64,000 bases of DNA, from contig NZ_LR027602.1 in NCBI RefSeq assembly GCF_900605495.1, positions 279,408-343,407 on the forward strand, written 5' to 3'. A model generated the notes under the pieces. The model saw nothing but the letters and a program-made list of their open reading frames with translations. It did no database searches and was not told the DNA's origin. The position numbers and the translations under genes were made by a program. The stretch is from Bacilliculturomica massiliensis. GTDB lineage: Bacteria > Bacillota > Clostridia > Peptostreptococcales > Anaerovoracaceae. Positions 16,799-25,700 of this stretch are shown here, piece by piece (the stretch's first letter is position 1; every line of letters begins with the position of its first letter).

Positions 16799-17815
16799 GT
16801 GACGGAGCACATTTTATACCATGGGGATTCGCGGCGGATGGATTATATCGCCGACGGCAGCGTGCATCTGGTCCTCACATCGCCGCCTTATTGGAATCTG
16901 AAGGAATATGAAAAAGGGAGCGGTCAGCTGGGCATCATCGAGGATTATGAGGCTTTTCTCATGGAGCTGGAAAAGGTCTGGAAGGAATGCTACCGCATTC
17001 TGGTGCCCGGGGGCAGGATGGTCTGCGTTGTGGGGGACGTCTGTCAGTCGCGGCGAAAATACGGGAGGCACGTGGTTTTTCCCTTGCATTCTGACATCGC
17101 AGTGTGCTGCCGGAAGATCGGATTCGATAATCTGAATCCCATACTGTGGCACAAGGTCTCCAACGCGAACTTTGAAGCCAATAGAGGGACTTCGTTTCTG
17201 GGAAGGCCCTATGAGCCAAACGCGATCATAAAAAATGATATGGAATACATCCTCATGCAGAGAAAGCCCGGAGGCTATCGCAGGCCTACGGAAAAACAGC
17301 GGGAGGAGAGCCGCATCGGAAAAGAAGACTACGATAAGTGGTTCCGGCAGATATGGAACCTCTCCGGCGCGTCCACCCGCAGCCATCCCGCCCCCTTTCC
17401 GCAGGAGCTGGCCGGCCGGCTGATCCGCATGTTTTCCTTCGTGGGAGACACGGTGGTGGATCCGTTCTGCGGCAGCGGCACGACTATGATCGAGGCCGCG
17501 GCCTGCGGCAGAAACAGCATCGGCGTGGAGGTGGAGGAGAAGTACTGTTCCATGATCCTCAGCCGCATGCACAGACAGTATGCAAAGACAGAGGGCGTCA
17601 CTGTGCGGGAGGAAAGGCCAGAAAAGCCGGCGGGGCCGGTAGGGCTGGCGAGGCTGGAAGGGCCGGAAGAGCCGGAAAGATCGAGCAGGGCTGAAAAGGC
17701 CGGCGGGGCCGGAGAGGCCGGTGGGATTGGAAAGGTCGGAAAGGCCGGAAAGGCCGGAAAGACCGGAAAGGCCGGAAAGGCTGGAAAGGCCGGAAGAGCT
17801 GAAGGTCAGGGATAA
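16799..17815 (+). CDS. Beta-class DNA methyltransferase of the XhoI-type system, with a low-complexity tail
   Basis: The product has 338 residues from a GTG start one base after the endonuclease stop. The catalytic TSPPYW (residues 27-32) comes before the AdoMet-binding DPFCGSGTT (221-229), the order of beta-class N4-cytosine or N6-adenine methyltransferases. It should protect the host against the neighbouring endonuclease. After about residue 258 the protein becomes a Gly-Lys-Ala-rich tail made by a 9-bp DNA repeat, which is not part of the fold and is strongly basic. The mother enzyme is complete without it. Confidence 0.85.
   Translation: MTEHILYHGDSRRMDYIADGSVHLVLTSPPYWNLKEYEKGSGQLGIIEDYEAFLMELEKVWKECYRILVPGGRMVCVVGDVCQSRRKYGRHVVFPLHSDIAVCCRKIGFDNLNPILWHKVSNANFEANRGTSFLGRPYEPNAIIKNDMEYILMQRKPGGYRRPTEKQREESRIGKEDYDKWFRQIWNLSGASTRSHPAPFPQELAGRLIRMFSFVGDTVVDPFCGSGTTMIEAAACGRNSIGVEVEEKYCSMILSRMHRQYAKTEGVTVREERPEKPAGPVGLARLEGPEEPERSSRAEKAGGAGEAGGIGKVGKAGKAGKTGKAGKAGKAGRAEGQG
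17620..17806 (+). repeat. Degenerate 9-bp tandem repeat in the methyltransferase 3' end
   Basis: Variants of ggccggaaa repeat without frame change. They are most regular at 17735-17800 and more diverged on the left. Each unit encodes three residues (KAG or GKA), so copy-number change alters the tail length but not the reading frame. Confidence 0.8.
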
Positions 17816-17884
17816 AGGCTGGGATGAAGAAAAGACGAAAGGGCGGCGCGAGGACCGGAAGAAGGGCGGAAAAGGAGACAATTG

Positions 17885-17956
17885 ATGAAAAGCGTTTGTG
17901 ACGACGGGAGCGGGCCCTTATTTTCGGACGCCTATTTTAGATATGGTCTGCGGTAA
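17885..17956 (+). CDS. Possible 23-residue peptide with a strong ribosome site
   Basis: AAAAGGAG ends about 7 bp before an ATG that opens a 23-codon frame ending in YFRYGLR and TAA. It lies between the methyltransferase and the terminator at 18022. The good spacing makes it worth recording, but 23 codons carry little coding information and it could be a decayed start of another gene. No function is recognised. Confidence 0.25.
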   Translation: MKSVCDDGSGPLFSDAYFRYGLR

Positions 17957-18021
17957 GGAAGCAGTAGTCCGGTCCCGCATACATTATCCGGTGAATTTAT
18001 ATTGAGATTGGGAAAATCATG

Positions 18022-18058
18022 CAGGCAGGCGCTGATAACAGGCGCCTGCCTGTTTTTT
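18022..18058 (+). terminator. Intrinsic terminator of the restriction-modification transcript
   Basis: A perfect 11-bp stem (caggcaggcgc / gcgcctgcctg) with a 9-nt loop and six T. Confidence 0.9.
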
Positions 18059-18697
18059 ATAGCATGGGAATATCGTCCGCTGTATTTCCGGATGTTTTAA
18101 AAAGTTCACCTTGTGAAAGTGAGCCCGCAGGGCGAATATGTTTCCGAAGGAAACTATTTTATTATGAAAAGCAAATCGGTAGCTGAACACGCAGCTCCTA
18201 TACCCCCATGCCGGGAACCGTTCTGATCCGCGGGCAGAGATCTTCTGAACACTGAAATATGGTTGAGACAGTGGTCTGGGGCGGCCTGAAAAGGAAGGTA
18301 TGCGGATCGTTTCCCGATTTTTTCTTTTTGCCGGCAAAAGAGGCTCAAAAACGAAAAGAAAATGGATAATATATACTTTACATAGTAAATATAGAAAATA
18401 TTTTTCGTTTTTAACGCAAAATCATATTGAAAAAGAAAAAAGCGACATAAATCGACAGGAGAAACAGTTTAAATGTCGGTTGCGCCGCCCGTTTTTTTCT
18501 TTTTCAGGTGCTAAAAGCATGAAAAAAGAAAAAAAGTCCGCTCATGTGTCCAGGCGATCCTCGTATCTACCCAAAAGCCGGCCCCGCAGGCAGGTAAATG
18601 AGCAAGAATGATGAAAACCAGAGTATGCGCAGCCGTTATAATCAATCATGCAGGAGACCTGCTGTTTACTTTGAATGAGGATAAAGGGGGGATTCAC
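18059..18697. other. Gap without a recognisable gene
   Basis: This AT-rich stretch holds only short or basic low-complexity frames with poor start sites. A small hairpin (gtttccgaaggaaac, 18139-18153) and A-rich tracts near 18340-18540 are the only structures seen. It presumably contains the promoter of the MATE gene, but I could not identify one with confidence. Confidence 0.5.
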
Positions 18698-20062
18698 ATG
18701 AGTATAAGCGAGAAGCGGGACCGGCAGGCGCCGGTCCATCCGCTGGCGCAGGATTTCAGCGCGCCGTCGCTGTTGAAGTTTGCATTTCCTACCATTGTTA
18801 TGATGGTTTTTATGGGGCTGTACACTGTTGTTGACACTGTTTTTGTGGCGCGTTTTGTGGGAACGGATGCGCTGTCGGCGGTCAATATCGTCGTACCCGT
18901 GATCAATCTGATGGTGGGATTGGGTTCCATGCTGGCTTCCGGCGGCAGCGCGGCTATTGCGCGGAAACTGGGGGAGGAGAAGGACAGGGACGCCGGAGAG
19001 ACTCTGACGCTTATCCTGCTGGCCGGGCTGTCGCTGGGTCTGGCGATCTGCGTCGCGGGATCGTTGTTTCTGGAACCGCTGGTTCGGATGTTGGGATGCG
19101 GCGACGTTCTGTTTCCTTATTGCCGGGATTATCTGTCCGTACTGCTGATCTTCGCGCCGGCCTGTATCCTGCAGGTGCTGTTTCAGTCCCTTCTGGTCAC
19201 AGCGGGGAGACCGGGGCTGGGCATGTGGCTGACTCTTATGGGAGGAATGGCCAATGCGCTGTTCGATTTTCTTTTGATCGCCCGGTTCGGGATGGGGATC
19301 CGGGGCGCCGCACTGGCTACGAGTCTGAGTTATCTCATACCCACTGCCGCCGGCATCCTGTTTTTCCTGTTCGCTAAAAATAACAGGCTGCGCTTCTGCC
19401 GACCCTGCGGCGGCGCCGGAGAACTGGGAAAAATCTGCTTCAACGGTTCCTCTGAGATGGTGGGACAGTTATCAGCAGCCGTCACTACTTTTCTGTTCAA
19501 CCTCACCATGATGCGCCTTCTGGGTGAAAACGGCGTCGCGGCGATCACCATTATGATCTACTCGCAGTTTCTTCTGTCTACTCTGTATATCGGGTTTTCC
19601 ATGGGAGTGGCGCCCGTCATCAGCTACAGCTGGGGAAGCGGAAATTACCGCGGTCTCAAACGCATATGCAGAATATGCTTCGGCTTTATCGGCGTTGTTT
19701 CGATCGCAGTGTTCGTGGTCTCAATGATATTCGGGCCGGAGCTTACGGGTATTTTTGCGCCAGAGGGAAGCCGCGTCTATGAGATCGCCCGATATGGTTT
19801 TCAGATCTTTCCGTTCAGCTTTCTGTTCTGCGGATATAACATTTTCGCCTCGGCGTTGTTTACCGCGCTCTCCAACGGAACGGTCTCGGCGACCCTTTCC
19901 TTCCTGCGGACCTTCGGTTTTCTCACTGCCGCTCTTCTGACGCTGCCGCTGTTTCTGCAGGTTGCGGGCGTTTGGCTGGCGGTCCCTGCGGCAGAGCTTC
20001 TGACGCTCATCCTGTCTGCCTGCTTTGTCTGGCATTACAGGAAACAGTACCAATATCTGTAG
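18698..20062 (+). CDS. MATE-family multidrug/metabolite exporter
   Basis: The product has 454 residues and twelve hydrophobic segments in two six-helix halves. The start at 18698 is set by AAAGGGGGG. The family pattern is seen in LLKFAFPTIVMMVFMGLYTV, DTVFVARFVGTDALSAVNIV and GSMLASGGSAAIARKLGEEK. Members export cationic drugs or metabolites in exchange for sodium or protons. It has no obvious functional partner next to it. Confidence 0.92.
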   Translation: MSISEKRDRQAPVHPLAQDFSAPSLLKFAFPTIVMMVFMGLYTVVDTVFVARFVGTDALSAVNIVVPVINLMVGLGSMLASGGSAAIARKLGEEKDRDAGETLTLILLAGLSLGLAICVAGSLFLEPLVRMLGCGDVLFPYCRDYLSVLLIFAPACILQVLFQSLLVTAGRPGLGMWLTLMGGMANALFDFLLIARFGMGIRGAALATSLSYLIPTAAGILFFLFAKNNRLRFCRPCGGAGELGKICFNGSSEMVGQLSAAVTTFLFNLTMMRLLGENGVAAITIMIYSQFLLSTLYIGFSMGVAPVISYSWGSGNYRGLKRICRICFGFIGVVSIAVFVVSMIFGPELTGIFAPEGSRVYEIARYGFQIFPFSFLFCGYNIFASALFTALSNGTVSATLSFLRTFGFLTAALLTLPLFLQVAGVWLAVPAAELLTLILSACFVWHYRKQYQYL

Positions 20063-20073
20063 GAACAGGTGTC

Positions 20074-20130
20074 GGCTCCGGCCGGAAAAGGAATTTACGC
20101 CGTGTCCGGGGTCGTTTTCTTGCGGTTGTG
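20074..20130. repeat. Direct repeat flanking the first ATPase gene, left copy
   Basis: This ~57-bp stretch starting GGCTCCGGCCGG matches 22013-22069 in about 49 of 57 positions in the same orientation. The ATPase gene lies between the two copies. The right part of the repeat overlaps the -35 of the ATPase promoter. Confidence 0.75.
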
Positions 20131-20154
20131 AAAACCGGGGCGCAAGGGTATAAT
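20126..20154 (+). promoter_or_regulatory. Promoter of the first ATPase gene
   Basis: TTGTGA (20126-20131), 17 bp and TATAAT (20149-20154). The spacer AAACCGGGGCGCAAGGG resembles that of the restriction-modification promoter at 15917. Confidence 0.6.
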
Positions 20155-20210
20155 AAGAACAGAACGGGGAGATCAGGCGCTGCTGCGCCTCCGGAAAGAG
20201 AGGACGAAAC

Positions 20211-21926
20211 ATGGCGGAGAACAGGAGCAAGGTCAGGCCGCTGCCCATCGGCGTGGACAGCTTTGAGGATTTGATTACCAACGGGTATTATTATGTGGAT
20301 AAAACCGGGCTGATAAAAGACCTTTTAGATCTGGGAGGAAAGGTCAATCTCTTCACCCGCCCCCGGCGTTTTGGCAAGACGCTGAACATGACGATGCTGC
20401 GGAGCTTCTTCGAAATACCGAAGGATGAGAGTGCGGCGGAAAAGCAGAGAGAGCTCTTTTCCGGTCTGAACATCGCGAGGGCAGGAGAGACGTACACCGC
20501 GCAGATGGGCCGGTATCCGGTTATCTTCCTGACGTTGAAATCAGGAAAGCAAAACAGCTGGGAGTTGGCCAGGGCGTCCCTTTACAATGAAATTGAGAAA
20601 GAGTTTGGCCGTCATTCAGGAGTGGTGCTGTCGTCGGAACTGGACGAAGCGAGCAGGGAGCAGTATCGGCGGATCATGCAGAAGGAACGGCGGGAGGAAG
20701 ATTATCTGCAGTCCCTGCAGTTTCTGTCTGCCTGTCTGGAGTCGGCTTACGGGAGCAAGACGATCATTCTGATCGATGAATATGACGTGCCGCTGGAGTC
20801 GGCTTATGCGGAAGGGTATTACAAAGAGATGGCGGACTTTATTCGCTCGCTGTTCGAGTCGGCGCTGAAGTCCAATGAATCGCTGGCCTTTGCGGCGCTG
20901 ACCGGGTGCCTGCGGATTACGAAGGAAAGTATCTTTACGGGGCTGAACAATCTGGAGATTTTTTCGGTGGCGAGCTATGGATACGCGGAACACTTTGGCT
21001 TTACGCCGAAGGAGGTAGAGGAAGCGCTGCGCTTTTATGGAAAAGAAGCATATTTTCCGGAGGTGAAGGAGTGGTACGACGGCTATCTGTTCGGGGACAC
21101 GGAGGTGTACAATCCGTGGAGCGTGGTGAACCATTTGAAGCAGATGACCATCAAAGAGGATATCAGGCCGAAGGCCTACTGGGCGAACACCAGCGGCAAC
21201 ACCATCGTGAGGACGCTGATTGAGAAAGCGGACGCGGGAGTCAGGGCGGAGATCGAGGAGCTGATGGCGGGCGGGGCGGTCGAGAAGCCGGTACACGAAG
21301 ATATTACGTATGACGAGGTGGATAAGGACATCAACAATCTATGGAACTTTCTGTACTTTACGGGATATCTGACAAAGGAGTCGGAGCGAAGAGATGAGGA
21401 AGACACCGTCTATGCGACGCTGCGGGTTCCAAACCGGGAAGTGAGAACGATATATAAGGACCACATCCAGAACTGGTTTGAAAGTGAGCTGCTGGAGCAG
21501 AGCGGCGTGAAAAAATTGTACGCCGCAACGCTGAGCGGAGATGCGGGAACGATGGAGGGGGAGATCGGAGGTCTGCTGAGAAGGAGCATCAGTTATATGG
21601 ATAGCCGGGAAGCATTCTATCACGGTGTTATAATGGGGCTTTACAGCAACCTGGCCGGTTATACGATGGAATCCAATCGAGAATGGGGCGACGGGAGACC
21701 GGATTTGGTGCTGTTGCCGGAGAGTATACGGGAGACTGCGATTATCTTAGAATTGAAGTGGACGGAGGATCCGCTCAAGCTGGAGGCGCGCTGTGACGAG
21801 GCGGTGACACAGATACGGGAGAAAAACTACTGCAGGGATTTGGCGCTGAGGGGATATGCGCAAGTGATCGCCTACGGAATTGCATTTTATCGGAAGGACT
21901 GTGTGGTGAAAGTATACGGGGCATGA
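20211..21926 (+). CDS. AAA-ATPase-like / PD-(D/E)XK nuclease family protein, copy 1
   Basis: The product has 571 residues. The N-terminal part has LPIGVDSFEDLITNGYYYVD, a Walker A-like RPRRFGKTL (Lys56) and a Walker B ILIDEYDVPLE (Asp189, Glu190). The C-terminal part has a nuclease-like pattern, DGRPDLVLLP followed by IILELKW, that fits PD-(D/E)XK. This architecture (predicted AAA-ATPase plus nuclease) is widespread and multicopy in anaerobes, with no settled function; defence or mobility has been suggested. It is clearly paralogous to 50472-52178. It is bracketed by ~57-bp direct repeats and followed by a fragment of ahbB. Confidence 0.88.
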   Translation: MAENRSKVRPLPIGVDSFEDLITNGYYYVDKTGLIKDLLDLGGKVNLFTRPRRFGKTLNMTMLRSFFEIPKDESAAEKQRELFSGLNIARAGETYTAQMGRYPVIFLTLKSGKQNSWELARASLYNEIEKEFGRHSGVVLSSELDEASREQYRRIMQKERREEDYLQSLQFLSACLESAYGSKTIILIDEYDVPLESAYAEGYYKEMADFIRSLFESALKSNESLAFAALTGCLRITKESIFTGLNNLEIFSVASYGYAEHFGFTPKEVEEALRFYGKEAYFPEVKEWYDGYLFGDTEVYNPWSVVNHLKQMTIKEDIRPKAYWANTSGNTIVRTLIEKADAGVRAEIEELMAGGAVEKPVHEDITYDEVDKDINNLWNFLYFTGYLTKESERRDEEDTVYATLRVPNREVRTIYKDHIQNWFESELLEQSGVKKLYAATLSGDAGTMEGEIGGLLRRSISYMDSREAFYHGVIMGLYSNLAGYTMESNREWGDGRPDLVLLPESIRETAIILELKWTEDPLKLEARCDEAVTQIREKNYCRDLALRGYAQVIAYGIAFYRKDCVVKVYGA

Positions 21927-21940
21927 TACGGACGGCCAGT

Positions 21941-21997
21941 TTTGGCTATAATCTGTATTCTATGGTCCACGCCATGAGCGAGGAAAAGAAGCCCTGA
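21941..21997 (+). pseudogene. Remnant of an ahbB-like gene
   Basis: Over 51 bases this matches ahbB at 50009-50059 in 44 positions and in frame (FGYNLYSMVHAMSEEKKP, then stop). The rest of the gene is absent. It lies 14 bp after the ATPase stop and shows that the ATPase and ahbB sequences have been exchanged or duplicated together. Confidence 0.75.
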
Positions 21998-22012
21998 AAT
22001 AGGACGAAAGGC

Positions 22013-22069
22013 GGCTCCGGCCGGCGAAGGAACTTACGCCGTGCTCGGGGCCGTTTTCTTGCAATCGTG
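22013..22069. repeat. Direct repeat flanking the first ATPase gene, right copy
   Basis: Same orientation and about 49 of 57 bases identical to 20074-20130. It has no TATAAT after it, so it is not a working copy of the promoter. Confidence 0.75.
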
Positions 22070-22125
22070 CTAGATGAATATAGAAGGCAGTAAAAACTTT
22101 GTCTCGCCTGTAGGTCAAAACAGCA

Positions 22126-22177
22126 AAAAGCGTTCGTGAAATAGGTTATTTCACGAACGCTTTTTTTGTCTTTTTAC
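22126..22177 (-). ncRNA. Candidate short RNA from the module A promoter
   Basis: The minus-strand promoter at 22184-22212 would give an RNA of roughly 50-60 nt ending in the CGTTCGTGAAATA hairpin and its T tract. The same arrangement is kept in copy B. There is no direct evidence of expression, and the function is unknown. Confidence 0.3.
22130..22160. terminator. Bidirectional terminator hairpin at the left end of module A
   Basis: A 14-bp stem (gcgttcgtgaaata / tatttcacgaacgc) has a 3-nt loop, is preceded by AAAAA and followed by seven T. It works on paper in both directions. Confidence 0.75.
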
Positions 22178-22535
22178 ACTCTTAGTATAGACATTTTTCG
22201 TCTTTTTGTAAAGGATTATTGTCGAATTTGATCACAAAACCAACAAAAACTCAAATAATTGATAAGAATCTGTGACTAACAAACCTAGTATCTTCCATAA
22301 TTCTTAATATATTTATATACAAAAAATGAATAAGCCGTCAAATGCGCCGTCAAATCCCTGTCCTCCATTAGAACCAGAGACATTGAAACATCAGGCTTTT
22401 ATGGATCCTGCGTTTTTTTTCTTCAAAAAACCGGTCAAAAATGCGCCGTCAGAATAAGCCGTCAAAAAAAATTAAACGTTGGAATTTCAATGCCTAAGGG
22501 GGTAAAGTCGTGAAATAACCTATATCACGACTTTC
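22131..22535. repeat. Duplicated ~405-bp intergenic module, copy A
   Basis: It matches 52581-52985 end to end with the landmark elements at identical offsets. They are: a hairpin with CGTTCGTGAAATA arms at the left end; TATAGACATTTTTCGTCT at offset 55; a GCCGTCA pair 12 bp apart (22334, 22346); a second pair 13 bp apart (22445, 22458) exactly 111 bp later; an imperfect CGTTGGAATTTCAATG palindrome (22477); and a second hairpin at the right end (GTCGTGA / TCACGAC, 22507-22531). Between landmarks the copies differ freely. It lies upstream of the haem-protein cluster. It could be a miniature mobile element with inverted ends, a regulatory region, or a structured RNA. Confidence 0.8.
22184..22212 (-). 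promoter_or_regulatory. Minus-strand promoter inside module A
   Basis: Read on the minus strand: TTTACA, 17 bp, TATACT. All 29 bases are identical in copy B (52634-52662) although the surroundings have diverged. Transcription would run left into the terminator hairpin about 25 bp away. Confidence 0.5.
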
Positions 22536-22706
22536 GCGGGCGCAAAGACAGCCATCACGGCTGAAGACAGCGGCTCTCCCGGTGGGCCCACACCTCCCGG
22601 AAAGAAAGAGAAAAATCCGGCGCCCCCACATCGCCGGATTTTGCACCGCTGGACAGATGCAGTGTTCGATATAGAAATGGAAGACAGTACTGCAGGAGGA
22701 GAGGTA
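22536..22706 (+). promoter_or_regulatory. Structured leader before the haem-protein cluster
   Basis: An 11-bp perfect stem (22612-22622 / 22632-22642, arms AAAATCCGGCG and CGCCGGATTTT) shows the 9-nt loop CCCCCACAT. A weaker hairpin at 22579-22600 also exposes CCCACAC. The first hairpin has four T in its right arm and could attenuate transcription 65 bp before the start codon. The following GCAGGAGGAGAGGTA is the ribosome site of the haem protein gene. Confidence 0.5.
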
Positions 22707-25700
22707 ATGAACAAAACAGAATGGAAGCGGATGCTCTGCGCGGCGCTGATTCTCTGCATGATGACAGCGATGATCCCTGTCGGAACAGCCTATGCAGCGG
22801 AGAAGCTCGTATTTAATTTTGAAAGCGGGACGCTTGCGCCCTTTACCATGGTAACGGGAAACACGCCGGGGCCGATTGGTAGCCGGACGACGGAGTTCAA
22901 CTCCCCGCAGAGAAATATCAATAAAGAAGGGACCTATTATCTGACGTCCATCGAGGACGGATCAGGCGGCTACAGCGACGGCTATACGGCGGAGTTCAGA
23001 TCGCCGCTGTTTGTTCTCACAGGGACGGAAGTCACCTTCAAGGTGGGAGGAGGAACGGATTCTTCCAAGCTTTACGTGGCGCTGTGCGATGAAAGCGGCA
23101 CAGTTGTCAGGAAGGCGACGAGTCCGACGAATCAATATCTATTCACAGATGTGACCTGGGACCTGTCGGGGGCCATAACGCCGGGGAATGTGTATTACCT
23201 GAAGATCGTAGATTCCTCCACCGGGGGATGGGGACATATCATCTTCGATGATTTTCAGGCCCAGGGCTACGTCTGCGAATATCTGACGGACAATATCGCG
23301 AAGGCGGTCACCGGATGGGATCAGGCCAGCCTGGAGGCGCTGCGGACCACGGTGGCCGAGAGCAGCGACAGCTGGAGCGATCCATCGGAGGCCGAGGCGG
23401 TGTATCTGCAGATTTCAGAGCTTCAAAGCCGTCTGCGGGAACTGTGCTCCGGCACGGTGGCGCTGGACGACCCGCGAATCCCGGTCTTCACGAAGGACGC
23501 CGACAATCTGAAGCAGGCGATCAGCACGAAGGCTCTGGGACTGCAGGGAATGAAGATCCTCTTCGTGACCCGGCAGCAGTACGCGGGCAGCCATCACAAC
23601 ACGCACACCATGTTCCCCGCCGCGGACGGAGAGTACGATGGGAAGGCGAATTTTCGGCCGGGCAGCGCCCTGAAGGTGCTGGATATGGCCACCGGAGAGG
23701 TGACCACGCTGATGGAGACCGCAACGGGGGCGTACCGCGACCCTGACGTATCCTATGATGGAAATCGCGTGCTGCTCTCGGTGAGGGACAGCGCAGACAG
23801 CAGCTACAATATCTGGGAATACACGCTGAATGACAGCAAGACGGCTATCGTGGATTCCAGGCAGCTGACCGCCATGAAGAACGCGGACGATATGGACCCG
23901 CTCTATATGCCCAGCGGAAACATCGTGTTTTCTTCCACTCGGGACCCGAAGTACGTCATGTGCAACCGCCATATAGCGGCCAATCTCTACCGCATGGAGG
24001 CCGATGGGGCCAACATCGTCAAGATCACCAACAGCACGCTTTTTGAGCGGCCCACCGATGTTCTGAACGACGGACGCATTATCTACGACCGCTGGGAATA
24101 CAACGACATGAATTTCGGCAGCGCCCAGGGGCTGTGGACGGTGGGGGAGGACGGAACCCAGCAGGTGACGTATTACGGCAACAATTCCCCCGCCGGCGCG
24201 GTGATCGACGCCAAAGCCATCCCGGGAAGTCAGAAGGTGGCGGCCATCCTCAGTTCCTGCCACGACAGGCCCTGGGGAGCGCTGGCGGTCATCGACCGGA
24301 GCAGGGGCGTGGATGGAAAGGACCCGGTGATCCGCACCTGGCCGGCCAGCGCGATCAACAGCGTGCGGGATCAGAATCAGGGCCTGAGCATCGACGCGTA
24401 TTCCGGTCTGAGTATCAAATATGAGGACCCGCGGCCCCTGGACGAGGATCATATCATAGTCAGCAGGCAGGTCCAGTCTGGCAGCGAGAAGATGGGGCTT
24501 TATCTGGTGGACAGCAGTGGAAAAGAGTCGAAGCTGTATGTGGACGACACGTCCCGGGGGGCCTATGACGCCACAGTGCTTGCGAGCAGGACGAAGCCCA
24601 TCGTGCTGTCGGAACGGAGAAATTATAAGGACGAAGCGGGGACCTTTTTCGTGCAGAATGTGTACGAGGGAGAGCACATGCAGGGCGTTGAAAAAGGCAC
24701 GGTCAAGACACTGCGCATCGTGGAGTCCGTGCCCAAGCGTTATGTGGCGATTTCGAACCAGTGGGCGGCCGAGGGACAGGAAAATCCCGGAGTCAACTGG
24801 CACAGCTTCGAGGTGAAGCGGGTGCTGGGGGAGGTGCCCGTTTATTCCGACGGCTCGGCCTATTTCGAGGTGCCGCAGGACAAGTTTGTATATTTTCAGC
24901 TGCTGGATAAGGACGGGAAGATGATCCAGTCCATGCGCAGCGGCACGCTGGTCCAGTCCGGAGAGAAGACGGGCTGCGTGGGCTGCCACGAGGACAGGAG
25001 GATCACACCCGATTTAAACAACCCGGTGAAGACGCCGGAGGCGCTGCGGCGGAGCTTTTCCGCGGACGGCGTCAACGTGCCGGACAAGCCGACTCTGTAT
25101 GAGCAGACCAGGGGCGGGACTGTCTACGGCGGGACGCCCTATGAAGAGACGAAAAACATGAATTACCTGACAGACGTACAGCCCATCTTCACGGCAAAAT
25201 GCCTGGACTGTCACGGGTATGACAGGAAGGACGGAAACCTGACGCTGGCGCCGGACAAGGGTGTTATTTTCAACGCGTCCTACGTGGATCTCTGGAGAGC
25301 CAGGGGAACCTCGGCGCGGTTTGGAAACTATCTGGGCGTTATCGGCGCAGGCTCCACGGTCTTCACTCCGGCCATGAGCTGGGGCTCCTATTCCAGCCCT
25401 CTGGTAAAGGCTGTGTTCAGCTCTCAGCACGAGAGTTATCTGAAGAGCGTGGGCAAAGAGCCGCTGACCGCGGCGGAAAAGCGGAAGATTGCGGAGTGGG
25501 TGGATCTGAACGCCACATATTACGGCGATTACAGTACGAATTATCCCAACGGACCGGGCGGACGCTCTCCGCTGAGCTCCTCGGAGCTGAGCAAGATACC
25601 GGGCGGCCTGCAGTGGAACTTCGGGTGGAGCGAGAGCAGAGCCATGCCCATCTATTTTGACAATCCGGAGAAGAGTCCCATCCTGTCCCGCTGGGCGGTG

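Noticed and set aside
14584..17956. An integrated prophage or ICE around the recombinase
   Set aside because: Only the recombinase and the R-M pair are present; no structural, replication or transfer genes and no paired attachment repeats were found.
18059..18697. A 103-codon basic frame and a 20-codon frame in the gap before the MATE gene
   Set aside because: Poor start sites, Lys/Arg low complexity and no relation to any family; likely chance frames.
22131..22535. CRISPR array or known riboswitch in the 405-bp module
   Set aside because: Repeats are only 7 bp and not evenly spaced with unique spacers. I compared the c-di-GMP class I core by eye and it does not fit; other classes cannot be excluded without a covariance search.
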